Source: Primulina eburnea
Taxonomy: Eukaryota; Streptophyta; Magnoliopsida; Lamiales; Gesneriaceae
Length of the DNA stretch: 64,000 bases
Direction of reading: 5' to 3'
Assembly: GCF_022965805.1 (NCBI RefSeq)
Contig: NC_133105.1
Span: 1,426,001 to 1,490,000, forward strand
Every line of letters begins with the position of its first letter. Positions within the stretch are counted from its first letter, which is position 1. Both the position numbers and the translations under genes were made by a program. This document shows positions 46,801 to 58,639 of this stretch, piece after piece. Under the pieces are notes generated by a model, which was not told the DNA's origin, did not search any database, and saw only the letters and a list, made by a program, of their open reading frames with translations.

Positions 46801-49090
46801 TTTAACTGTTAATTAAAAATTTACTCTTCTTTCAGGTGTTCTGATTTTAATGCTCTAATGATTTTAGTCACATGAATACCTCTGTGCCAGACTAACTTGT
46901 GCTGTTATATTTAGATGTCTATGATAGGTTAGCTCAGAAAGGTAAGAAATCTGGCTTTTTCCAGTTGCTGGCAACTCAAACCGTCAGTGCAGTGTGGCAT
47001 GTAAGCATGAATATGCCGTTCTTATACAAATTCTGTATGATGCCTTTGTGGTATGCTTTCATTTCAATTTTTAGTGTAAGTGAATGAGCACAGCTTGATA
47101 TTGAGATTACTATCGCATCATTGTCAATAATTTTCACGTTTTGAGTTAGGAATGTCACTCGCTGTTGAACTTCATGATTTGGGTGATGATGGCTTTTGCA
47201 AGGTGGGTTACATCATATATGTGTCACAATATAAGACCATGCAGGTTAGGACCATGTATTAAAACAGAACGAGCTTAGTTGTAATATCAAAAGCTAATCC
47301 AACACAATTTAATAAATAATAATTGTAAGTTTCAAGAGAGAATAACTATCCTCCACACATATCAAAGTCTTGTATATAGGACCTTGTGAGAAAAAATATG
47401 AATGAAGAGATGTATACCCACCATGGATCACCATTCTGGCTCAACCATTTTCTTCCACACTCAATGGTCATGATGTATTTTCAAAAATAGTTAATCACTA
47501 TGTTTCTTCCTCTCATCAGTATTCTACTTATTTTTGTAAGTATGCTCTTTGTGTGTTTGCAATCTTTCATTTCCATTTTTGTGATCCTTCTGGCCATCAG
47601 GTATTCAGGTGTGTTGAAGTGTGCACTCCTTGTTATTTCACTTGAGTCAAACTAACCCTCCATTTTGAAATTTCGAGTTTGATTCAAAGTATATTTGTAC
47701 ACATAAACGATATAAGTATTTCAGGGCAGACCAAAGATTTGTAATGCTGGTTGGGGCATGCTGAAGGGGTTAACTAAATGATCTTGAGAAGCGAAACATC
47801 TATTTTAAAAAAAATTGTGCGTAAAATTTTAAATATATTTTGGAGGGGCCTATTGGGTTCACCTTTGACATGTGTCTTCAATAATAAGTCTGTTCACTTA
47901 ATTCAAGCGGCCTTTTTTTTTTTGTTTGGCAGTTTTATTGTTTAGCTAAAAAGTATAGCAGCCTGACTCAGCATCATTTCACTGTTTGACAGGGATTGTA
48001 TCCTGGGTACATCATATTCTTTGTTCAGTCTGCCATAATGATTGCTGGTTCAAGAGGTACCATAAATTTGCTATGGTTTTCATTTGTTTGAGAGCTAGTC
48101 ACATGCTTTTAATTACTTTCCTTACAAATCATAAATTTTTAGACCACCGCAAAGTTTTATGGCAATTACAAATTATTTAAGTTCCGAGCATGGGCTATAA
48201 TAGTAGGGATAAATTAGTTGAACCATTTTTTAGTACCTACTGAGCTTGAGCTTCACGAGCAGCTAGTTAAGAGTTAAGACCACCTTGAGTACATTTAAAT
48301 CTAGATTGAATGCTGGTCAGTGGTCAAGCTGTATCCTGATTTTTTTATTTTGTAATTTTAAATTTATTGAAATTGTTACTGGAGCTGTGTATATGCCCAA
48401 ACACACAGGGTTTTTTTTTTTTTTGTCTTTTTAAATTTGATTCATAAGGACAGAAGATCCAGTTACTTTTGTGACATAGTAGTTATTAAGGTTGCAACGC
48501 GCACCAAGTATGCACACGAGCCTTGCCTTTGGGCTGCGCAAGGGCACACACCTCTTGCTTAAGGCATGTGCCTCTGTGATGCCAGTGCACCTCGGATGTA
48601 CCAAGGCGCACTGTCTTGGGCCATGTGTGACTGGCGCCCACCCGAGCGCAGCTTTGACAACTATGACTGAACTTGTTAAGCAGTTTCATGATTGACTGTC
48701 TTCATTCTATGAACTTAGTTTCTTGATTGACTTCATTTTACAAACAGTTATTTACCGATGGCAACAAGCCAGCAAATCATCTGTATTCAGAAACATCCTT
48801 GTATTGGTGAACTTCGCCTACACCCTTATGGTTCTGAATTACTCCAGCGTGGGTTTCATGGTTAGTCCTTTCCCCCATTTTCGTACATCGCTTTAGATTG
48901 TCAACGATAATGCATGCATCTTAAATCTATGATACTCTGCTGTAAACAGGTTTTAAGTCTGCACGAGACACTAACTGCGTATAGGAGTGTTTACTTTGTT
49001 GGAACCATTGTCCCAATAGTTGTTTTATTGCTTGGAAAAATCATCAAGCCAGCGAGGCCAGCCAGTTCGAAAGCTCGGAAAGATGAGTGA
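43873..49090 (+). CDS. LPCAT: Lysophospholipid acyltransferase (MBOAT, plant LPCAT type), frameshift in exon 1
   Basis: Eight exons: 43873-44181, 44724-44779, 44922-45142, 45223-45631, 46915-47000, 47993-48056, 48748-48860, 48950-49090. After discounting one extra base the total is 1398 nt, or 465 residues, matching plant LPCATs. These ER membrane enzymes acylate lysophosphatidylcholine and other lysophospholipids with acyl-CoA, remodelling membrane and storage lipids (family knowledge). Visible signatures: SVPVLRFLLCF, SYLSFGFSSNLHFLVPM, YMSGDAWKEGG, EYFGYCLCCGSHFAGPVYEM, FTEPVYQE, FTARWKYYFIWS, the MBOAT motif WNIQVSTWLRH, and the catalytic His in TVSAVWHGLYPGY. The basic tail KARKDE resembles an ER-retrieval signal. 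Exon 1 changes frame near 43998-44020: FHRFVPGGP is in one frame and HLYAALSGAVLSYLSFG in the next. Deleting one base makes the exon 308 nt, exactly in phase. It may be a sequencing indel or a real null allele. Confidence 0.92.
45632..46914 (+). other. LPCAT intron 4 (about 1.3 kb)
   Basis: Starts GTAAGTG and ends TTTAG. No nested gene recognised. Confidence 0.8.
47001..47992 (+). other. LPCAT intron 5 (about 1.0 kb)
   Basis: Starts GTAAGC directly after the catalytic His codon and ends GACAG. Nothing else recognised. Confidence 0.8.
48057..48747 (+). other. LPCAT intron 6 with a GC-rich repeat remnant
   Basis: A GC-rich patch at about 48493-48660 (GCGCACC, AAGGCGCACTG, GGCGCCC motifs) stands out from the AT-rich intron and resembles dispersed GCGC-rich repeats of plant genomes. 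It is not conserved coding sequence. Confidence 0.5.
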
Positions 49091-49312
49091 TACATGAATT
49101 GCTTTTTGGATGTTTAAGGTCTTGGGATGAGATTAGGTAATGAAAAATAGTTGGATTTCTTGATGTTTAAGAGCTTGGGATGAGCCGTTGGATCGTTGAA
49201 CATAATTTAAATAATCGGTTTAGTCTTTAACTGATCTAACGTTGTGGGTCAGCTCAATAGCGGAACCGAGCTCAGAAAGACAAAACCCCTCCTTTTGCTG
49301 GTGCTGCTTTTT

Positions 49313-49335
49313 GTGTGTGTGTGTGTGTGTGTGTG
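49313..49335. repeat. (GT)n microsatellite
   Basis: About 11 GT units in the LPCAT 3' flank. Confidence 0.9.
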
Positions 49336-49565
49336 GATATTCTCTAAATTCTTTTCTTAGTTTATATTCTCAACAAAATCATTTTTTATCAACACACTAC
49401 GAAAATATGTATGTTATATTATAATTCAAGAAATAAAATATCTATTACTTTAGAAGTATTTTATCAATATAGTAATAATTTCATTTTCCCAAATTAAAAC
49501 TATATTGTTTCCAAAACTCTTCCCCCAAAATTTCTCAAATAAAAACCAAGCACTTTGTAAGTTTT

Positions 49566-49748
49566 GGCAAAAATTACTGTGAGACAGTCTTACGGGTCGT
49601 ATTTTGTGAAACAAATATCTTATTTGGGTTATTCATAAAAAAATATTACTTTTTATGTTAAGAACATTATTTTTTATTGTGAATATCGGTAGGGTCAATC
49701 CATTTCACAGGTAAAAATTCGTGAGATCGTTTCACAAGAAACTTGCTC
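49566..49748 (-). mobile_element. GTGAGAC-type MITE, copy 10
   Basis: Starts GGCAAAAATTACTG. Flanks GTAAGTTTT (49557-49565) and GTATGTTTT (49749-49757) form a 9-bp target duplication with one mismatch. The inner palindromes are worn. Confidence 0.83.
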
Positions 49749-51534
49749 GTATGTTTTTTGGTTTGGGTATGTTTTCCCTTCCCTCCCAGGTTTAATTCCA
49801 TTAACTTTAAATTTGTTCCATTATCAAAATAATTATCTGATTATCACCATATTAACCCAATAAAGTATACAACCCATATGTAAATTATAAAAAAAAATAA
49901 AATAAAGTATTTATTGACAGTAGAAACATCATCAAGCACAAACTTAACAAAGCAAACTTAAAAACGTAAATAAAAAAAAAATTAACCAAAAAATAATTGG
50001 AAATGAAATGCCTCTCTAACATTCCATATAGATGAGTTGTCATTATATTATATAACAATCCAAAAAGTCAAGAGAACGATAAGTTTGTGATTTGGCGCAA
50101 CACTTGAACGCGGACGCTGCTCTTCTGAAGTGCTAGCTCAACATACAGCGACATCAATCGAACTACTCAATTTTCCATATTTGTATGTCATACTAAGTAA
50201 TTTGTTACAAAGGAAAAACAAAACAAGGTACCAAACGAAATCAACGAGCGTGATTATTGGATTCTTTTTTAGGATTTAAAAAAAAATTACCAAGGAATTT
50301 CAAATTTATTCATTTCTGCCATTGGGTCTACCACGGGCCAACATGTATCGAATTCGGGAGAGGATTCGTTAGGGAGAGCAATTTCACATACTTTTGGTGG
50401 GAAGACTTACATTTGAAAATTAAAATATAGAAACATTAAAAGAATTGAATCGAATTTTTTCATCATCGTTGCCACCATACCACTATTCCAATATGTTTCC
50501 GGTTTTTTCCGATATTTTTTATACATAAAATTTTGTCTTATTTCTGGTACCCCGGTGCTCTATTTGTTAATATTAGCTCAACTATGATTAAAAAATTCTA
50601 ACTCGGATATAAATGAAAATCTGACTCCGCCACTGCGTAGAACCAATATGTCGCCAGCGCCCAGCTAGTTATGTCTTCAAACATGTATGCCTGAAAAATG
50701 GCAGCTGGATAGCTGACTTTGCAGCCATTTTCCCCCCAATAATAAAATCCAAACTGGACCACTTCTCATGCGTAGTTGAACCAAGGTCGGAGCCATGTTC
50801 GAAGTGAAGGGGATAACATTTTTAATTCATTATATATTTTAATATTTTTCAGGAGCTGCAACAATACAATATCAAATTAGGAGTACTGGAAAATCTTTAG
50901 TAAAAAAATTTAAACAATTTGCCCACTTTGACTTGTATATGGCTCAGCCACTGGCCGAAGCAAACAAAGATTGTTTCTATCATGTACAGTCTTCCACTGC
51001 TCATGCATGTGCCTAAACCCCTTGTGTAGTTCTTCTCTGAATTCCATCAATGAACTGGCCACAAACCCCACCACCTTTTCCTCATCATGTTATCAATGGA
51101 TCAGTCCCATGGATTTTTTATCTTCTTATTTGAAATTAGGATAAGTATCAAGACATCGAGGGCGCGCGACGGCCGTGAGTATAATCGATAGTTATAGTTT
51201 GAATAGTTTATATCATTAATGTGATACCGCTTTGAGTTATATATATCATAAATATTTGAATCGGTTAACGAGGGGTTACAACAAAGTTTGTAGCTCATCG
51301 TGCGGTCACGCAAGCATTGTGATCGAAGCACGATAACATAATAGTTCAAACGAGATATATAATAACTTGCTTGAATATACCAATCTAACGGTAATATGAC
51401 ATTGAATATGATTTGAGTGATAGTTGAAGCTTGGATTGATAATTTAGGTGCTTAATTGAGAAATAATTTTTTGAAATTTTAGATTTTGATGTTTAAACTA
51501 TCATTGACTATTGGAATCTACGTTTAAACTAGAT

Positions 51535-51719
51535 GAGTATGTCTTTTGTGAGGATGTCTCAGATATCTATTTGTGAGACGGATCGACTCGATCCATATAG
51601 AATGAAAACCAACAATATAATTTTAGTATAAAATGTAATATTTTCCATGAATCGAGTCGAGTTGGAGACTCGTCTCACAAAAATTGAACCATGAAACAGT
51701 CTCGCATGAGTTTTTGCGG
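51535..51719 (+). mobile_element. GTGAGAC-type MITE, copy 11 (diverged)
   Basis: A distant member with the same termini (GAGTATGTCT, GTTTTTGCG) and a different interior. Flanks AAACTAGAT (51526-51534) and AAACTAAAT (51720-51728) match at 8 of 9 bases. Confidence 0.72.
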
Positions 51720-51839
51720 AAACTAAATAGATATTAGGGAAAAGTATCAAATCAAACTGGAAATTTTATATTCGAAATCCCCATTAATTTAACAAAAATA
51801 TTGAGAAAAAGCCTTTTAATGAATTTTCTTTCACAAAAA

Positions 51840-52025
51840 GGAAAAAAACTCGTGTGATACGGTCTCACGGTCATATTTTGTGAGACATATATCTTATTTG
51901 GGTCATCTATGAAAAAGTATTATTTTTTATGCTAAAAGTATTACTTTTTATTGTGAATATTGGTAGGGTTGATCCATCTCACAGATAAAGATTATTCGTA
52001 AGACCGTCTCACAAGAGACCTACTC
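51840..52025 (-). mobile_element. GTGAGAC-type MITE, copy 12
   Basis: Starts GGAAAAAAACTCGTG, ends GACCTACTC, with both palindromes recognisable. The target duplication is doubtful (TCACAAAAA versus CATAAAAAA). Confidence 0.82.
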
Positions 52026-53791
52026 CATAAAAAAATATTCATTTGGTCAATTCTCTTATTTGCGTCCTAATTTAACAATTTTAAATGTATTACTATTTAA
52101 AAATGTATTGCAATTTTTATTTTTCCTTTAAAATATAAAATTAATGGAAACATTTTTACAATCTTGTTATCATAAAATAATTTTTCAATCAAATTAAGAG
52201 AATTTTAGTCAAAGTTTGTATTTTTCCAAATATATTAAGCAAGGGAAACAGTAAGAAAACAAAACATGAGTATTTTGGTATGAATATTTATTATTGTAAT
52301 AAATTTTTAGATAGCACTTTTTTTTAAAAAATAAATATTTTTTATGGTAAATTTTCGTAGTTATTAAGAAATAATAGGTGTGACGACAATGGACAAAAAC
52401 TAAATTAATTTCGATGTAGGCACTCGGAGCTAATTATGTAAAAGGCAGATTTAATTGCCTCTTGAAGGAAAAAAAACTATTCAAATTCCATCCATAAATT
52501 TTTTTTATAAATTTTATTTAAATTGTAATTTTTGCTCTAACACCGGAGACTATAATCATTTTGTAGATGAAATCAACAAGCAGTCTATATTAAATGCAAA
52601 GGACTATATATGAATACGAGGTATTGAATTTGTGTTGGGTGTAATAATTGTCCCTACTTGGTAGAACGATCGAACCGTGGTACTTGAGCTGCTGTGCAGT
52701 TTAAAAGATTTGAGTTGCACCATTACCACTAGCTATAGCTTTTAGTAAAGCGTCTATCCTACAATTTGAGTTTCCATGTAATTGCAGACTAACGAATGAT
52801 AGTTTGTTTTATAAATTATTCTCGTATATCGAAAAAATGATGGAATTTTAATAAACTTGGTGAATAAGGTCAAAAGAAACCATAACTTTGATTGAGTTCG
52901 AGTGACGCAAACATTTGTAAAGTTACACAAAGATGGATACTTCACATAGCAGTTCACTTGTGATGTTTCCTTCAACATTGTCATTGGAATCTTGAAATGA
53001 CTTCAAACTAACTTTTTGAACTAATAATTATCTCAGATGCTGACTAAACGTAGATACACTGAAAGACCGTATTTTTGGATTATTTTATATTGAATTTTTT
53101 TTTTTTATGATATGGTCAAATGATAGCTCTTGGATCATAAATATATATGTCAACTTCCATAAAAATATGATAAACGCACGTGATCTAATGATATTGGAAT
53201 ATTGAGAAAAATATTCTTGGGAAAAAAAAAAGGCATAGACCAATTCCACATTACTCTCATTTGTCCCAAATATATGATACATTTTCCATATTTAGTATTA
53301 TTTTCTCTATTTTTTTTTCCGATTTACCTTCATCATTAAATATTTTAACTAAAGTTTACATTATATACATTTAATTGCTGCCATTATTCAAGTTTATTAT
53401 TCATATTCCAAAGTAAATGAATAGTCACACTCAACTAAAACTGTATATATAACACACCATAGGGATAATATCGAGGGTAAATGGAGGTGCCTCGGGTAAA
53501 AAATTCAACAAGACAACAGTAAAAAATAAAAGTCTTGTTTTGATTTTTCCAAACAGTACAATTAAATATGAAAATTTCAGTAATTAAAAATTATATTTTT
53601 AGATTTAAATAACTTCAATATAGAAATTTTTTGTATTTTTTTTATGTGTGACGTGAATTTACACCGCGTCTAGTTAATAATTTGTCCACCTATTAAATCC
53701 TCAAAAACCAATATAAAAAACCAAGCTTCCTCCATACAATTTGCATTGACAATTTCTTAATAAATATTAAGGTCTGGTTTTCTCGAGTACG

Positions 53792-54967
53792 ATGAATAAA
53801 GCCAACATGTTGATAATGAAGCCTAAGGTCACCGGAGTTTCATTCCCATCTCCGGTCAAGTGTGGTGGCTCACCCGGTGGACGAGGTGGCTGCGAGGCGG
53901 CTGCGGGGCTGGAGGTTAGGCCTTGTGGAATGTATGTTCAAAAGAGGACCAAAGACACAAAACCTTGTGTTCCTAATATTACGGTCAAAGTGAAATATGG
54001 CTCGTATTTTCATGAAGTGACCCTTAGTTCTCAAGCAAGTTTTGGTAATTTGATCCCTTGCCCACTATTTCATTCCATTTTTCGTTTCTAAATTTGAATC
54101 AAGATGGCAAGCCAATAGCTTATTTTACTAAACATGGCGATGAATGGCACTGCAGGGGAATTAAAGAAAATGTTAGCAGGGAAGATTGGATTGAATCCAC
54201 AGGATCAAAAGCTGATGTTCAAGGAGAAGGAGAGGGATTCAAAAGCATTTCTTGATGTTGTTGGTGTGAAAGATGGATCAAAGATTGTGCTTATTGAAGA
54301 TGAATTAAGCAAGGAAAGAAGGATTCTTGAATCACGCAGGAATGCCAAGATGGAGAGAGCAGCAAATGACATCGCAGCCATTAGATTGGAAGTCAGCAAG
54401 CTTGCAAAACAGGTATACTAATTCGAAATCGGTAAATTCCAACAACTTTTTTCCCTAACAATTTCTCCTAACATTATATTAATCATTCTTATGATAAAGT
54501 TTTTTTTTTTTTTTGTTCTTGATGTATTGGTAGGTGGCATCAATTGAATCAACAGTTAAAAGCGGCAAGAAAGTCGAGGAGCTTGTTTTATGGAGCTTGA
54601 CTGAATCATTGATGATTCAGTTGATAAAATTGGACGGGATATCTGCCGATGGAGAAATCAAATTGCAAAGAAGAATGGAGGTAGATAGCTAGTTACAATA
54701 ATCTACTTGCTAGAAATATTTGTTTCTTCTTAATTTGATTTAAATATCGGAGACATGAAATGTTCTTGTACGTAATTGCTATATGATTTTTAGGTGAAAA
54801 GGGCGCAAAAGTACATTGAAATTCTCGATTCACTGAAGCCAATGAACTCTGATATTCTAAACAAACCGAGACAGGAAAATCTCCATGAACAAAGCAAACC
54901 GAGAAATTTCGCTCTTAGGAATAAGTGGGAACGAGTGGTGATAACAACAGAATGGGAAACATTTTGA
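53792..54967 (+). CDS. BAG: BAG-domain co-chaperone regulator (BAG1-4 type)
   Basis: Four exons: 53792-54044, 54156-54412, 54534-54680, 54794-54967, totalling 831 nt or 276 residues, the size of Arabidopsis BAG1-4 proteins. Order: a low-complexity N-terminus with EVRPCGMYVQKR (conserved BAG motif, residues about 41-52); a ubiquitin-like domain at about 62-135 (NITVKVKYGS, LNPQDQKLMFKEKER, VGVKDGSKIVLIED); a three-helix BAG domain at about 150-234 (AIRLEVSKLAKQ, LVLWSLTESLMIQLIKLDGI, KLQRRMEVKRAQKYIEILDS); and a C-terminal TTEWETF motif. BAG domains bind the HSP70 ATPase domain and act as nucleotide-exchange factors; plant BAG1-4 proteins act in stress and cell-death control (family knowledge). 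Its last exon contains the left edge of the 5.1-kb duplication, so a truncated copy of this exon recurs at about 60000-60077. Confidence 0.93.
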
Positions 54968-56360
54968 TTTCATATATAAGTCATCTAAGTGTAAAAGTTG
55001 AATCGGCGTCTCCAGTTAGCGATCGGGTTTATTCCACGACTTGTTGTTCATGTCATATATATCATGTAGCTAACGAAATATACCCCTTCGAAATTTACAT
55101 ATGATGCACTCCATCCACGTTATTTAGGAGATAATGCATGTGGATTGTAAAGTGATATATATATCGTTCCAATGTGTATATTAAAAATGGTCTATATACA
55201 ATGGTTTTATTTTATATAAAGGAATAAAATAGGTCTTATAAGTTTTGGATTCGTAATTTAATTTTCTTTATTTCCATAGCTAAAATTTTGTAATTTATTT
55301 TTCTTTATTTCCATAGCTAAAATGGGATTAGATGTCCTTTCTTCTTTTCTTTTTCTTTTTGAATGAAATAATGCCATTTATTAATAATAATAATAATATT
55401 ATTATTATTATTTGAAAAGTAATGGCATATTTTATTGTTATACTTGACATCCTATAAAATAACACTTGAGATAACCGAAACCCAACTTTTTTGGAAATAT
55501 TAAATTGTTCTAGAGCTAAATATCCGGGATTAAGATATATAGATATAAATATTGGGATATTCGGTTGAGATTTTGTTAAAATTAAAGATAAGGAAAATTA
55601 AATTCATCTATCATTTTTACCAATATTTTAAAAAATAAAAAATTACAAGTTGGATTTGATTATTTTTTTTAAAAAAAGACAATTTTCAAATTGCAAGTTC
55701 CATTTCTTGTTTCAAAATAAAGGATTGAAAATTTTAAATTTTTACTAAACATTATGATCTTTTCTCAACAAATTATTTTTTAATTTAATTTTTAAGTTAG
55801 GATCTATGAAGTTATAGATGCAAACTAAATTTTTTTACAAAATAATAAATATTGTCGAATATGTTTTTATGCACATTTTTTGGTAGACAAACTATATTGA
55901 CTCGTATATACTAATCAATTAATTGAATTAAGAAAAAAAAAATCTAGGCTTAAAAAAATTATTGAACGTAAATTTAAATTCGATCTACAATCTAAATTAA
56001 ACACGAATAAAATAATATTTAACTATATCAAAATTAGATAAAATAGTTGATCAAATACCGAATTATAAACAAGTATGACAATTTATTAAAACAAAGGGTA
56101 ATCATTCTTTTTTATTTTATAATTTGCACATATTTGATTTTTAACATAGTGATCAATAAATCGAAAACGTCACTAAAACATCATTTTAAATTAAATAGGT
56201 TCTAAAACGATAGTATATAAAATTGACTAAGACGAAAAATACCAAAGCCTAATAAAATAAATTTAATTGCAACCGAAAGTTATCCATTCCAAATCCTAAA
56301 ACATATACCTATTTAAACCAAAACTGACAAATGTTTTTTTTTCCAAATAAAAAAATATTA
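54968..56360. other. Spacer between BAG and STP copy A (convergent 3' ends)
   Basis: The BAG (+) and STP (-) genes converge here. AT-rich, with an ATT/AAT palindromic patch at about 55380-55411 and the left arm of an inverted repeat at 55490-55800. No gene. Confidence 0.7.
55490..55800 (+). repeat. Inverted-repeat arm left of STP copy A
   Basis: The reverse complement of parts of this segment is found at about 59000-59310. Matching landmarks are TTCGGTTGAGATTTTGTTAA with AATTTAACAAAATCTCAACC, and ACTAAACATTATGA with TCATAATGTTTAGT. The arms are diverged, with indels. Confidence 0.72.
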
Positions 56361-58287
56361 TCAAGGCAAGTCCTTGACAACGGTGATACCCTCGGACATC
56401 TCAACTTTAGCATCCTTATTCTCATTCTCATCAGTAACAAACTTCTTCCAGTAGGAGTGACCCTTCCATATATCGGCCATTTCCTCGATCGGAATGCCCT
56501 TTGTCTCCGGGAAGTATTTGATGATGAAACATGTCATAAGAAACACAAAGCACGCAAAAAAGACGAACAAAAAGTACCTCAAATGACATAGCATCATCGT
56601 GAATATTTGGGCTATGACAAATGTGAAAAACATGTTCACACAAACATTGACACTCTGTCCCGCAGATCGAACCTCGAGTGGCAAAATCTCGCTCGGCACC
56701 AGCCATCCCAACGGCCCCCAGGACCAGGCAAAACCAGCTATGTATATGCAGATTGTTACAACCACCCCAGTCGCAAACTTTCTCGACAGTTCAGCCGGGT
56801 GCCCGCTTAGTCCAAACTTGCTCGCAATACAATAGGTTATAATAATCTGCATCAATTTTATTTTAATTGTTTTTTTAAAAGAAAAAATGTACATTTCATG
56901 AATGAAAGTTAAAATAATAAAAGATTACCTGACAGACAAACATCTGTGCCCCGCCTTCGATAAACAGTGACTTCCTTCCAAAACGGTCCGCAGATAAAAT
57001 GGAGACAAGGGTGGCAACAGAATTCACACCCCCGGTGGCAACAGAAGAAATCAACGAGGCGTTGTTTCCAAACCCCATAGTTTTAAACAAAACAGGAGAA
57101 TAGAACATGAAAACATTCATTCCGGTGAATTGTTGGAAGAAGGGAATAAGAATAACAAACATAAGTTGAGGCCTATATTTCCTTTTACACAGATTTAACC
57201 AAGGGTTCTTTATTTTCTTGGATTCGATGCTAGCAGCCACTAGATCATTGAACTCCTCATCAACGTCATGGACTCCTCTGATTTCTCTCAACCTTGTTTT
57301 GGCTTCCTCTTTCCTATCTCGTTCAATCAGTGAGTTGGGTGTATCTGGGAGGAACAACGACCCCATGATGAAGATCAAGGCAGGTACAGCGGCGCCACCT
57401 AAACTGATACGCCACCCGTTTTTGTGCGACGCTGTGAAATAGTTCAAAGCATATGCAGCCAAGATTCCAACGGTAATGGAAAGTTGGAAGCAGATATTCA
57501 ATGCCCCACGATATTTGTATGGAGCCATTTCGGACAGATATAACGGTGCAGACTGCGACAGAGATAATGAACGGAAGATTAGTTCACGGTTTATGCATAG
57601 AATTTAATTCGAAAAACTATACCTGATTGGCGAAACCAATGCCGAAACCGAGAAGTGTACGACCCCCGACGAGCATCTTTTTGTTGTAGGCAAATCCGTT
57701 GACCATAGCACCAATGAGGAAGAGGCCACCTCCTAAAAGCATGGAGAGGCGCCGCCCAAAAGCCCTAGTGACTTTGGAGGCGACAATGGACGCCAGCAGG
57801 GCAGCCAAATAAAGGGATGAAGTGAAAAGTGTCAAGATTGGATCGTTGAATTTGCAATATTGATTAGTGCTTCCAACGTTCAGTTCCTCCTTCCTGTACA
57901 CCTTGGGAAAGAATTTCTCCAAGAAAGTAGGCATAGATGTCACCCCACCTACACAAACCAAAACGTACACTCCAGTAATTGTTAAAAAAAAAAACATACA
58001 AAAACATTTGGTATCAAATTGTTTCGTTAACATTTATTCTAAAAATTTAGTTTCGATGCTGAATTTGTAAGCGAAAATATTCATTTTCTGAAAGCAAATT
58101 TACTGACACAATCGAGTATCATACGATCATGGTTACACATAAACAAATATGGATTACCTGAAATTCCAATATCGTAACCAAAAATCAGGCCTCCCGTTGC
58201 ACCAACAAGACACGTGAGAAGAACTTTACAGGTGAGTTTGCCGGGGTAAACCTTACGACTTCCCGTCACAATCATAGGGCCGCCCAT
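56361..58287 (-). CDS. STP: Monosaccharide/H+ symporter, STP type (copy A)
   Basis: Four exons (minus strand): 58287-58158, 57948-57623, 57552-56929, 56846-56361, totalling 1566 nt or 521 residues, the normal STP length. STPs are 12-helix major-facilitator transporters in the plasma membrane that import hexoses with protons (family knowledge). Visible signatures: [20 protein letters not shown] (helix 1), [137 protein letters not shown] and [14 protein letters not shown]. All introns are GT-AG. The start MGGPMIV is the usual short STP N-terminus. The exact substrate (glucose, galactose or other) cannot be told. It is nearly identical to copy B. Confidence 0.94.
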
Positions 58288-58361
58288 TTTTTCTATTCAC
58301 GCACAAATATTTCTGAAGAACTATTCGTTAATCAATGCAAATGCAAATGAACGAGCCTTTT

Positions 58362-58369
58362 TATTTATA
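58362..58369 (-). promoter_or_regulatory. TATA box of STP copy A
   Basis: TATAAATA on the minus strand, about 75 bp upstream of the start codon. Confidence 0.55.
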
Positions 58370-58639
58370 AAAGATATTTCAGATAATATCGATCGATTCC
58401 AATCTTATCGATTTATTTAACAGAATATCTAAACATCATAGATTTTGGATGATACGATTTTTTTCATAAAAAAGAAAAAGAAAAAGATGATGATATTTTC
58501 TTTAGATTGTGCATAAACTTTTGATTTTCTAATCTAATCTAAATGTCTACATAACTTAACTACGAAAATAATTATTCTAGAAAACTAATTACACAAGCAC
58601 GTAAACGTGAATAGGGTTACTAGTTATTATTTATAAATT

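Larger units (their letters stand above)
49091..53791. other. Intergenic region with MITE copies, no gene
   Basis: Contains a GT microsatellite at about 49313-49335 and MITE copies 10-12. The rest is AT-rich; patches near 50090-50160 and 51150-51330 are less AT-rich, but no frame there resembles a known protein. Confidence 0.6.

Noticed and set aside
48493..48660. Extra exon or gene in the GC-rich patch of LPCAT intron 6
   Set aside because: Exons 6 and 7 already join in phase with conserved sequence. The patch is open on both strands because of its repetitive GCGC composition.
56599..56835. Plus-strand frames overlapping the STP exons
   Set aside because: Antisense shadows of the STP coding exons; the minus-strand protein is clearly the real one. 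The same applies to 61709-61945.
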